A stretch of DNA of 15,091 bases. It comes from DATLFQ01 sp035540915. Lineage in GTDB: Bacteria; Actinomycetota; Acidimicrobiia; Acidimicrobiales; GCA-2861595. The position numbers and the translations under genes are program-made. The notes beneath the pieces were generated by a model. That model was not told the DNA's origin. It saw only the letters and a list, made by a program, of their open reading frames with translations, and ran no database searches. The stretch is taken from contig DATLFQ010000212.1 of NCBI GenBank assembly GCA_035540915.1, forward strand, positions 1 through 15,091, read 5' to 3'. This document shows positions 1-6,763 of the stretch, piece after piece (the first letter of the stretch is position 1; every line of letters starts with the position of its first letter).

Positions 1-60
1 GAGATGGTGTTCGCCGGTGCGGTCAACATGACGCTCGAAGCGCCGGGCCAGGTCTTCCAT
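1..60 (-). CDS. N-terminus of a possible HNH endonuclease, partial
   Basis: Only the first 20 codons are in the window; the gene runs off the left edge on the minus strand. The ATG is at 60-58 and is preceded on that strand by a good Shine-Dalgarno (GAAGGAGA) about 7 bases upstream. The peptide reads MEDLARRFERHVDRTGEHHL. The pattern RF-x-x-HVDRTGEHHL resembles the opening of many phage-type HNH endonucleases, where an RFW-x-x-VD-x-(S/T)G segment precedes a tryptophan-rich stretch. The catalytic HNH part is outside the window, so the family is an inference from a short similarity. That something is translated here is more secure than its identity. Its position beside a tRNA and a dead recombinase would suit a mobile-element remnant. 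Confidence 0.42.
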   Translation of the reverse strand, partial: MEDLARRFERHVDRTGEHHL

Positions 61-159
61 GCGCGTGTCTCCTTCTCGGGACTCCGAAGGGGAGTGCTCT
101 TGAAGGACGGCTGGACACCGCGGAGCCATCGACCGCTGACAGCAGGATACCCATCGCGG

Positions 160-195
160 GTGCATCAGGCGGTGCATCAGGCAGTGCATCGCGCC
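160..195. repeat. Three 12-bp tandem repeats GTGCATCAGGCG
   Basis: GTGCATCAGGCG (160-171), GTGCATCAGGCA (172-183) and GTGCATCGCGCC (184-195) follow each other without spacing; the third copy has diverged in its second half. A near-inverted copy, CTTGATGCAC, lies at 213-222 and could pair with any of the three. The array lies between the minus-strand gene start at 60 and the 3' end of the tRNA. Its function is unknown; it could be an integration-site or protein-binding repeat. Confidence 0.6.
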
Positions 196-281
196 CGCAG
201 TCGCGTATTCGGCTTGATGCACCTGCCTACTGCAGGCTGCCGCGAGCGCGGACCGCCTGCTCAGGCTGCGCTTCCTGCTAG

Positions 282-355
282 CGCGCTCGGAGGGATTCGA
301 ACCCCCAACCTTCTGATCCGTAGTCAGATGCTCTGATCCGTTGAGCTACGAGCGC
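282..355 (-). tRNA. tRNA-Arg (anticodon ACG)
   Basis: Read on the minus strand, this is a complete 74-nt cloverleaf. The acceptor stem GCGCTCG (355-349) pairs with CGAGCGC (289-283), leaving G73 at 282. The D arm contains AGCTCAACGGATCAGAGCA. The anticodon stem TCTGA/TCAGA encloses the loop CTACGGA, whose anticodon ACG decodes CGU and, after A34 deamination to inosine, CGC and CGA arginine codons. The T arm GGGGG-TTCGAAT-CCCTC closes with one G-U pair. No CCA is encoded. tRNA genes are frequent integration sites, and a decayed tyrosine recombinase lies next to it. However, that gene is on the 5' side of the tRNA, so the tRNA need not be its attachment site. Confidence 0.96.
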
Positions 356-467
356 TTGGAAACAGCCTGTGACCTGCAGCTAATCCCCCCGTTGGCGGAC
401 GCCGCTGATGGCACGGCGCTCCCAACAGAGGACGACATCCGGACCTCCTCCGAGCCCGGAGGTCGTC

Positions 468-1167
468 ATGGCGCAGGTCACGACTGCCACGTTAGGTCAT
501 CTCGTCGACCTGCTCCCGTCGTGGGACCGGTCGCTGCGCGCGCCAACGAGGCGCCTCGCACCCGCCAGGGCTACGCCGAGGCGGCCCGCCGCTTCGACGC
601 CTTCCTCGAAGCCAACGCGATGCCGACCGAGGTGGCCAAGCTGCGCCGCGAGCACGTCGAGCATTTCATGGCGCATCTGGTGCAGACCTACAAGCCGGCC
701 ACGGCGGCCTACCGCTACCGCAGCCTTGGCGGTCTCGCCGATGGCGAAGATGCACCCGCCCAAGGTCCCCGAGGTACCCGTGCCGGTCCTCAGCGAGGAC
801 GACCTGCGCCGCCTGCTCGCCACCTGAGCGGGCAAGGATCATGTCCAGCGCCGCGACACCGCCATCATCTCGTTGTTCCTGGACATCGGTACGAGGCTGG
901 CCGAGCTGGCCAACCTCACGATGGCCGACCTCGACCTGGACGAGGAAGTCGCCGTGCTGCTGGGCAAAAGTCGCAGGCCACGCGCCTGCCCCTTCGGCCG
1001 CAAGACGGCCACCCACCCCGACCGCTACATCCGGGCCCGCCGAACGCACGGGTCGGCCGGCGAGCCGTGGCTGTGGCTCGGCACCAAGGGCCGGATGACC
1101 TCGAGCGGGCCCCTCAACGGCTCCGGCACAGCTTCGCCCACTATCGCGCCAGATGCTGGCGCGGTAG
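468..1167 (+). pseudogene. Decayed tyrosine recombinase / phage-type integrase
   Basis: The remnant starts at ATG 468 behind a good GGAGG (458-462). It opens in one frame (MAQVTTATLGHLVDLL...SLRA) and shifts near 540, apparently by a one-base loss. It then continues with an N-terminal SAM-like core-binding domain (TRQGYAEAARRFDAFLEANA ... HVEHFMAHL) to about 717. A deletion there removes roughly the segment linking that domain to SPMAKMHPPKVPEVPVPVLS and restores the first frame. A TGA at 825-827 interrupts LLAT-x-AGKD, probably from a Cys TGC. The catalytic domain follows with the first arginine box (DIGTRLAELANL) and RACPFGRKT. The second box survives out of frame as LRHSFAH (~1118-1140), and SRQMLAR then ends at TAG 1165. 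The nucleophilic tyrosine is missing. It belongs to the phage/ICE integrase superfamily and is certainly inactive as it stands. Confidence 0.88.
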
Positions 1168-1226
1168 ATTCCATGCCTCGCCTCGGGCCGGATAGCTCCC
1201 CGTGGCGATGAGGCCCACCTACTGAT

Positions 1227-1231
1227 GGAGG
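1227..1231 (+). promoter_or_regulatory. Shine-Dalgarno GGAGG that favours the TTG start at 1240
   Basis: GGAGG lies 8 bases before an in-frame TTG (1240) and inside the codons that follow the upstream ATG (1225). The upstream ATG has no comparable site at a normal distance. Starting at TTG also yields a clean signal peptide beginning with Leu-Leu-Arg-Arg. Confidence 0.6.
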
Positions 1232-1239
1232 ACGGATCC

Positions 1240-3567
1240 TTGCTTCTTCGTCGTGTGCTGGTTTCCGCGTGCTGCCTCGGGCTCGCTGCCGCAGGCCCGG
1301 TCGCCCCTTCGCCCGCCGCCGGCCAGGCGGGGGCGACGAAGACGGTGCGAGTAGCGATCAAGGGGTTCGAGAACAACATCACCCCCTTCACCGTCGGCTT
1401 CGGCGCCCTTCCGGCCACGAACGACATCCAGCATCTGGTCTACGACGCGCTGTTCTGGTCGCAGGCGGTGCCCGACCCCGAGCCGTGGTTGGCGGAGTCG
1501 GCCGAGTCGGCCGACGGCGGCAAGACCTGGGACGTCAAGCTCCGTGACGACGTCACGTGGCACGACGGCACGCCGTTCACGTCGGCCGACGTGGCATTCA
1601 GCTTCGACTACTACAAGGCGCAGCCGGGCGCCTCGGGCCGCTACGCCCACCACGTGTCCGACGTACCGGCCTACGACCGGTCGGAGATCGTCGACGACCA
1701 CCGGCTCCGCATGTTCTTCAAGCAGCCCGCTCCCCAGTTCAGGATCATGCCGGGCGGCGACCTGCCGATCATCGCCAAGCACATCTACGAGAACGTGGAC
1801 CAGCCGGCGGCTATGACCACACAGCTGCCGGTCGGCACCGGCCCGTTCAAGCTGGTGGAGATCGTTCCCGACCAGCGCTACCGGATGGAGGCGAACAAGG
1901 ACCACTTCAAGGGCGCGCCGAAGATCGACCAGTTGGAACTGGTGATCGTCAAGGACCCGCAGTCGGCGTACACGGCGCTCCGCACGGGCGACATCGACAT
2001 GGTCGAGCGCAACATCCCGCCGGAGCTCGTCGACCAGCTTCGCGGCACCGACGGTATCGGCGTGGCCAAGAGCACCCGGTTCGACTCCGTCCAGATGTAC
2101 TTCAACGCCCGCAAGGCGCCCTGGTCGGACCCGAAGCTGCGCAAGGCCATCAGCACGGGGATCGATCTCGACGCCCTCGTCGACACCGTCCTGCTGGGCC
2201 ACGGCCGTCCCGGCCGCGACGGGTTCATCCACCCCGATTCGCCGTGGGCCCTGCCCGAGGCGGAGGCGGGCCACGACTTCGACCGGGCGGCGGCGGCCAG
2301 GATGCTGGACGACGCCGGCTACACGGCCAAGGACCCCGACGGGATCCGCAAGGCGCCCGACGGCGCCCGGCTGGAGCTCAACGTCCTCGTCTCGTCGTTC
2401 GAGCCCACCGACATCCGGGCCATGCAGTTGGTCGCCGAGCAGATCGCTCCGTTGGGCGTGAAGCTCAACGTGGAGCCGCTCGACCCGGCCACACTCCGGA
2501 CCCGCCGGCAGGCGCCGCCCGGAGGCATCCCGAACTACGACGCCTACGTGTCGAGCCTGGAGGCGCACGCCCACGTCGACCCCGACGGCCTCTACTACTT
2601 CTTCCACTCGCCCGGCCCCAAGGGCTTCGGCGCCGCCATCAGCGGCTACACGAGCGCCGAGATGGACCGGCTGATCGAGGAGGCGACCGGCAAGGAGAAC
2701 GACGAGCGCAAGGAGATCCTGGGCGAGGCGCAGAAGGTGCTGGCCCGGGACATGCCGGTGATCGTCCTGTACTACCCGGACGGACAGTTCGCGTTCCGCG
2801 AGGCTGCCTACGACGGGTGGGTGGCCGACAAGGGCCAGGGCATCTTCACCAAGCGCTCGTTCCTGCCCGGGTACGAGGAGATCGCCGTCCAGAACGCGGC
2901 CGACCCGGAGGCGCCGGCGGTCGCCGGTGACGACGACGACGGGGGCGGCGTGCCGGCTATCCCCATCGCCGCCACCACGGCGACGGACCGCCGAGGACGA
3001 GTAGGGACCACGAGTGGCCGGACACGTCCTGCGCACCGTCGCGCAGTACGGAGCGGTCCTGGCGGCCGCCATCGCCCTCAACTTCGCCCTTCCCCGGCTG
3101 GCGCCGGGGGACGCCATCGACTACCTCCTCCCGCCAGAGCAGGCCGGCGCGCTCACCCCCGAGCAGCGGGCGGAGATCCTCGACCGGTTCGGGTTGAACG
3201 ACCCGCTGCCCGCGCAGTTCAGGGACTACGTGGCCGGCATCGCCCGGGGCGACCTGCTGGTGTCGATCCGCTTCGGGCGGCCGGTCACGTCGCTGCTCGG
3301 CGAGCGGGTGGGGTGGACGCTCCTGCTGGTGGGCGGCGCACTCGTGCTGTCCACCGTGATCGGCGCCCTTCTCGGTTTCCGGTCGGCGTGGCGGCGGGGG
3401 ACGTCGGCCGACACCGGGACGATGGCGGGGATGATGTTCCTCGACGCCCTGCCTCCGTTCTTCGTGGGCATGCTCCTGCTGCTGGCCTTCTCAGTGGGCC
3501 TCGGGTGGTTCCCGAGCTACGGCGCACTGGCGCCGAGCGACGCCTCGGGCCTCGAGTCCATCGGTGA
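1240..3567 (+). CDS. Peptide/nickel-type ABC transporter substrate-binding protein, C-terminus altered
   Basis: This is a family 5 extracellular solute-binding protein (DppA/OppA/NikA type) that captures its ligand outside the membrane for the permeases encoded next. From the TTG start the protein opens with MLLRRVLVSACCLGLAAAG, a signal peptide; ATG 1225 is the alternative start. Family marks are the early YDALFW segment, KLRDDVTWHDGTPFTSADV, the LRKAISTGID helix in the middle, and the closing LYYPDG. Recognisable protein ends near 2965 (about 575 residues, normal for the family) after an acidic-glycine linker, DDDDGGGVPAIPIAA. The open frame then runs to TGA 3567, overlapping the permease by 554 bases with shadow sequence. 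In another frame, RRRTAEDE ends at TAG 3002-3004, just before the permease. I infer that a small deletion near 2965-2980 removed a C-terminal membrane anchor and the natural stop. Ligand unknown. Confidence 0.85.
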   Translation: MLLRRVLVSACCLGLAAAGPVAPSPAAGQAGATKTVRVAIKGFENNITPFTVGFGALPATNDIQHLVYDALFWSQAVPDPEPWLAESAESADGGKTWDVKLRDDVTWHDGTPFTSADVAFSFDYYKAQPGASGRYAHHVSDVPAYDRSEIVDDHRLRMFFKQPAPQFRIMPGGDLPIIAKHIYENVDQPAAMTTQLPVGTGPFKLVEIVPDQRYRMEANKDHFKGAPKIDQLELVIVKDPQSAYTALRTGDIDMVERNIPPELVDQLRGTDGIGVAKSTRFDSVQMYFNARKAPWSDPKLRKAISTGIDLDALVDTVLLGHGRPGRDGFIHPDSPWALPEAEAGHDFDRAAAARMLDDAGYTAKDPDGIRKAPDGARLELNVLVSSFEPTDIRAMQLVAEQIAPLGVKLNVEPLDPATLRTRRQAPPGGIPNYDAYVSSLEAHAHVDPDGLYYFFHSPGPKGFGAAISGYTSAEMDRLIEEATGKENDERKEILGEAQKVLARDMPVIVLYYPDGQFAFREAAYDGWVADKGQGIFTKRSFLPGYEEIAVQNAADPEAPAVAGDDDDGGGVPAIPIAATTATDRRGRVGTTSGRTRPAHRRAVRSGPGGRHRPQLRPSPAGAGGRHRLPPPARAGRRAHPRAAGGDPRPVRVERPAARAVQGLRGRHRPGRPAGVDPLRAAGHVAARRAGGVDAPAGGRRTRAVHRDRRPSRFPVGVAAGDVGRHRDDGGDDVPRRPASVLRGHAPAAGLLSGPRVVPELRRTGAERRLGPRVHR

Positions 3568-3991
3568 GGTGCTGAAGCGGGCGGTGCTGCCTATCGCCAC
3601 CCTGGGCATCGCCGGCCTCGGGCCGATGTACCTCGTGGCCCGGTCGGCCCTCGTCTCCGAGTTGGCCGAGGACTACGTGCTCATGGCCGAGGCCAAGGGG
3701 CTGACCGACAAGGAGGTGCGCCGGCACGCGGCTCGCAACGCACTGCTCCCGGTGTCCACCGTGGCCCTGGTCGGCCTCGGCACGCTCGTCGGCGGCGCGG
3801 CGGTGGTTGAGACGGTGTTCTCCTATCCGGGTCTCGGCAGGCTCATCTACGAGAGCGTCCTCGCCCGCGACTACCCCGTGATTCAGGGCGCGTTCCTGCT
3901 CCTCATCGTGACGGTCGTCGTGGCCAACCTGCTCAACGACCTCGTCTACCCCTACCTCGACCCCCGCGTCCGCCGGGCGCAGCGCGAATGA
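3014..3991 (+). CDS. DppB/OppB-type ABC transporter permease
   Basis: A 325-residue inner-membrane permease of the peptide/nickel importer family, forming half of the transport channel. The GTG start follows AGGG (about 8 bases upstream). A hydrophobic helix covers roughly residues 7-26, followed by the usual large extracytoplasmic segment (LPPEQAGALTPEQRAEILDR) and a five-helix core. The cytoplasmic coupling loop that contacts the ATPase is seen as MAEAKGL at about 224-230, within EDYVLMAEAKGLTDKEVRRH. The C-terminus YPYLDPRVR is typical of the family. The stop overlaps the next start as ATGA (3988-3991), so translation is probably coupled. The first 554 bases also lie inside the abnormally extended frame of the binding protein, but this frame carries the family sequence. 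Confidence 0.93.
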   Translation: MAGHVLRTVAQYGAVLAAAIALNFALPRLAPGDAIDYLLPPEQAGALTPEQRAEILDRFGLNDPLPAQFRDYVAGIARGDLLVSIRFGRPVTSLLGERVGWTLLLVGGALVLSTVIGALLGFRSAWRRGTSADTGTMAGMMFLDALPPFFVGMLLLLAFSVGLGWFPSYGALAPSDASGLESIGEVLKRAVLPIATLGIAGLGPMYLVARSALVSELAEDYVLMAEAKGLTDKEVRRHAARNALLPVSTVALVGLGTLVGGAAVVETVFSYPGLGRLIYESVLARDYPVIQGAFLLLIVTVVVANLLNDLVYPYLDPRVRRAQRE

Positions 3992-5937
3992 CGCTGGCCG
4001 ACGCGGACCCGGCGCGTCTGGCGGACGCCACCCCGCTGGCTGGGGAGCCTTCCGCGCCGAGGTCCGTTCCTGACCGGTCCCGCCGGAGGGGCCGGCGCAC
4101 GGGAGGGATCGGGCGAACGCTCGGTGTCGTCGGCGTCGTGCTGGTCGGCACCTGCCTGGCCGCCGCCGTCTTCGCCCCCGTCCTGACGCCCTACGGCCCG
4201 AACGAGGCGGCGGGGCGGCCCTTCCTCCGGCCGTCGTCCGCCCACCCCCTCGGCACGAACGACGTGGGGCAGGACCTGTTCGCCCAACTGCTCCACGGCG
4301 CCCGGCTGTCGCTGGTGATCGCCCTCGGCGCCGCAGCCGTGGCGGTGGTGATCGGATCGGCTGTCGCCGTCGTGGCCGGTTACTACCGCGGGCCGGTGGA
4401 GACGGCGCTCATGCGCATCGTCGACCTCATGCTCGGCTTCCCGTTCCTCGTCCTCGTCATCGTGCTGGCCGCCTTCTTCGGTCGCGGGCTGGGCACCACC
4501 ATCTTCGTGATCGCCACCGTCCTGTGGGCCCGTCCCGCCCGCATCCTGCGGTCGCAGGTGCTGAAGCTGCGCGAGCACGCCCACGTCGTCGCCGCCACGG
4601 CCATGGGCGCGTCAGGGCTGCGGGTGATCGGCCGCCACATCGTCCCCCGCATCGCGCCGTTGGCGGCCGCCCAGTTCGTGCGGGCGGCGAACGTGGCCGT
4701 GATGCTCGAGGCGTCGCTGGCCTTTCTCGGTTTGGGCGATCCCGACCGGGTCAGCTGGGGCACGATCCTCTACTTCGCCAACGCCCGCAGCGCCTTCCTC
4801 ACCGACGCCTGGCAGTGGTGGGTGCTGCCGCCCGGGCTGGCCCTCACCACGGTGATCCTCGGGCTCGCGTTCGTGGGGTCGGCGGTCGAGGAGTGGGCCG
4901 ACCCCCGTCTGCGGCGCTCGGCCGCCCGTCCGGCCAGGCGCCGCAGCGGGGGGACGCGCGCCCCGGGCGTCGACGACGCCCCCGCGCTGAGCCTCGCCGG
5001 CCTGGTCGTGGAGTATCAGCTGGGCCGCTCGGTCGTCCGGGCGGTGGACGCCGTCGATCTGGAAATCGGCCGGGGGCGCATCCTCGGCCTGGTGGGCGAG
5101 TCTGGCAGCGGCAAGACGACCATCGCACTGACAGCGGCCGGCGTGCTTCGCCCGCCGGGTCGCGTCGTGGCCGGAGACCTGTCGCTGGGAGGGCGCCCCA
5201 TCGGCCGCCCGTCGCGGCCGGCGCTCGTTCCCTACCGGGGACGGGATGTTGCCCTGGTGCCGCAGGCCGCCATGAACGCCCTCAACCCCGCCTACCCGGT
5301 GCTGCGCCAGGTGGTCGAGGCCGCCCGCCTGACCCGAGGCGAGGCCGCAGCCGTCCTGCGGTCGCGCCAGCTGCTGGAGCGGGTGGGGCTCGACCCGTCG
5401 CGCCACGGGGCCTTCCCCCACGAGCTGTCGGGCGGCATGCGTCAGCGGGCCGTCATCGCCATGGCCCTGGTGAACGACCCCGACCTCCTGGTGGCCGACG
5501 AGCCGGCCAGCGGGCTGGATGTTGTCACCCGGGCCCAGGTCCTCAAACTGCTCATCGAGCTGCGCGACGAGTTGCGCCTCGGCATCCTGCTGGTGTCCCA
5601 CGACCTGCCCACCGTCTCCCGCATCGCCGACGACCTCGCCGTCATGTACGGCGGGCGCATCGTCGAGCGCGGCCCGGCGGCCGTCGTGTCCGCCTCGCCA
5701 CGGCACCCCTACACCCGGGCGCTGTTCGGCGCCTTCCCGTCGCTCAAGGGCGAGCGCCGCCAGCTGACTGCCGTGCCGGGAGAGGTCCCCGACCTGTCCA
5801 GGACGCCGGAGGGGTGCCGATTCCGGACCCGATGCGCCGAGGCGATCGACGCCTGCGCCACCAGGGACCCCGCGCTGGAGGGCGATGGCGGCCACGAGGT
5901 CGCCTGCGTCGTCCATCGCCGCGGGGATGGCCCGTGA
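3988..5937 (+). CDS. Fused DppC-type permease and DppD-type ATPase of an ABC importer
   Basis: A 649-residue fusion of the second permease with the first ATPase of the transporter. Residues ~1-310 are a DppC-type permease: an N-terminal helix (GVVGVVLVGTCLAAAVFAPVL), the HPLGTNDVGQDLFAQLLHGAR segment, a coupling loop near 202-222 (AATAMGASGLRVIGRH), and the closing EEWADPRLRR. A linker of about 25 residues rich in Ala, Arg and Pro follows. Residues ~335-649 are the ATPase: Walker A GESGSGKT at 370-377, signature LSGGMRQR from 480, Walker B aspartate 504 with catalytic Glu505, and switch His538. The C-terminus has the oligopeptide-transporter extension with CRFRTRC. All nucleotide-hydrolysis residues are present, so it should be active. 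There is no sign of a frameshift at the junction. It overlaps the next gene by GTGA. Such fusions are known in the family but uncommon. Confidence 0.92.
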   Translation: MTLADADPARLADATPLAGEPSAPRSVPDRSRRRGRRTGGIGRTLGVVGVVLVGTCLAAAVFAPVLTPYGPNEAAGRPFLRPSSAHPLGTNDVGQDLFAQLLHGARLSLVIALGAAAVAVVIGSAVAVVAGYYRGPVETALMRIVDLMLGFPFLVLVIVLAAFFGRGLGTTIFVIATVLWARPARILRSQVLKLREHAHVVAATAMGASGLRVIGRHIVPRIAPLAAAQFVRAANVAVMLEASLAFLGLGDPDRVSWGTILYFANARSAFLTDAWQWWVLPPGLALTTVILGLAFVGSAVEEWADPRLRRSAARPARRRSGGTRAPGVDDAPALSLAGLVVEYQLGRSVVRAVDAVDLEIGRGRILGLVGESGSGKTTIALTAAGVLRPPGRVVAGDLSLGGRPIGRPSRPALVPYRGRDVALVPQAAMNALNPAYPVLRQVVEAARLTRGEAAAVLRSRQLLERVGLDPSRHGAFPHELSGGMRQRAVIAMALVNDPDLLVADEPASGLDVVTRAQVLKLLIELRDELRLGILLVSHDLPTVSRIADDLAVMYGGRIVERGPAAVVSASPRHPYTRALFGAFPSLKGERRQLTAVPGEVPDLSRTPEGCRFRTRCAEAIDACATRDPALEGDGGHEVACVVHRRGDGP

Positions 5938-6743
5938 CCACCGAGTCGCCCGTCCTCGAGCTCGACGCCGTCACCCGGCGCTACCGCTCCCGGCGTGGCC
6001 TGCGCCAGCAGGCGGACGTGGTCGCCGTGAACGGCGTCTCCCTCACAGTGGGCGAGGGCGAGATAGTCGCCGTCGTGGGGGAGAGCGGGGCCGGCAAGAC
6101 GACCCTGGCCCGCCTTATCCTCGGCCTGGAGCGGCCCGACACCGGCGCCGTCCGCTTCGACGGCCGCGATCTGGCGTCCCTGAAGCGGTCCGAGCTGCGG
6201 GCGGTTCGCCAGCGGATGCACCTGGTCTTCCAGGACCCCTACCAGTCGCTGCATCCTGGCATGCGGGTGTCCGAGATCGTCAGCGAACCCCTGGCCATCC
6301 GGGGCGACACCCGGTCGGTGCGCGGCGTCGCCGTCACCCGGGCACTCGAGGAGGTGGCGCTCCAGCCGGCGGCGTCGATCGGCCGGCGCTTCCCCCACCA
6401 ACTGTCGGGCGGGCAGCGCCAGCGGGTCGCCCTCGCCCGCGCCATGGTCGCCCGGCCCAGGCTGGTGATCGCCGACGAGCCCACGTCGATGCTCGACGCG
6501 TCCGTGTGCGCCGGGATCCTCGACCTCGTCCTGGCCATGCGCGACCGCTACGGGACGGCGTTCGTCTACATCACCCATGACCTCGCCGTCGCCCGCTGGG
6601 TCTCCGACCGCATGGTCGTCATGCGGCACGGGCGGGTGATCGAGACCGGTGCCAGCGACGATGTCGTCCACCACCCCACCGCCGACTACACCCGCCTGCT
6701 CCTCGCCGCCAGCGAGGGCGAGCTCGATGAGGTCCCGTCGTGA
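5934..6743 (+). CDS. DppF-type ABC transporter ATPase
   Basis: The 269-residue second ATPase of the importer, expected to pair with the ATPase half of the preceding fusion and power uptake. The GTG start overlaps the previous stop (GTGA) and is preceded by GGGGATGG. Sequence upstream of 5934 in this frame is open but is only shadow of the previous gene. Visible motifs are Walker A GESGAGKT (49-56), a Q-loop in FQDPYQSLHPGM, signature LSGGQRQR (157-164), Walker B with Asp181 and Glu182 in IADEPTSMLD, and switch His215 in THDLAVA. Unlike most DppF proteins it ends soon after the ABC domain and lacks the cysteine-containing oligopeptide extension, which the fused partner does carry. The selenoprotein-like gene follows 20 bases downstream, suggesting one transcript. 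Confidence 0.94.
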   Translation: MTTESPVLELDAVTRRYRSRRGLRQQADVVAVNGVSLTVGEGEIVAVVGESGAGKTTLARLILGLERPDTGAVRFDGRDLASLKRSELRAVRQRMHLVFQDPYQSLHPGMRVSEIVSEPLAIRGDTRSVRGVAVTRALEEVALQPAASIGRRFPHQLSGGQRQRVALARAMVARPRLVIADEPTSMLDASVCAGILDLVLAMRDRYGTAFVYITHDLAVARWVSDRMVVMRHGRVIETGASDDVVHHPTADYTRLLLAASEGELDEVPS

Positions 6744-6751
6744 ACACGAGC

Positions 6752-6758
6752 AAGGAGG
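6752..6758 (+). promoter_or_regulatory. Strong Shine-Dalgarno AAGGAGG fixing the start at 6764
   Basis: AAGGAGG lies 5 bases upstream of ATG 6764. An upstream in-frame start at 6740, overlapping the transporter stop, would add eight polar residues before the conserved strand KKLIFF. The ribosome site makes 6764 the better start. Confidence 0.75.
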
Positions 6759-6763
6759 AACCC

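Noticed and set aside
4..336. 110-residue plus-strand open frame over the left end
   Set aside because: It reads through the tRNA gene and the repeats, has no ribosome site and shows no domain; the minus-strand start at 60 is better supported.
825..827. TGA inside the recombinase remnant as a second selenocysteine codon
   Set aside because: The gene also has several frameshifts and deletions, tyrosine recombinases need no redox Cys there, and I see no hairpin at SECIS distance. A plain nonsense mutation of a Cys codon explains it. It also warns that the same kind of change could mimic Sec at 7004, though that gene has no other lesion.
1240..1290. Lipoprotein signal (VSAC) in the binding protein
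   Set aside because: The cysteine would fall only about ten residues from the start, too early for a full hydrophobic core; an ordinary signal peptide is more likely, though not certain.
2930..3004. Programmed ribosomal frameshift at the end of the binding protein
   Set aside because: No slippery run of the usual type or downstream pseudoknot is visible; a deletion removing an anchor and stop is simpler.
1219..3117. 632-residue minus-strand open frame opposite the binding protein
   Set aside because: It is the mirror of a clearly recognised family 5 binding protein, without domains of its own.
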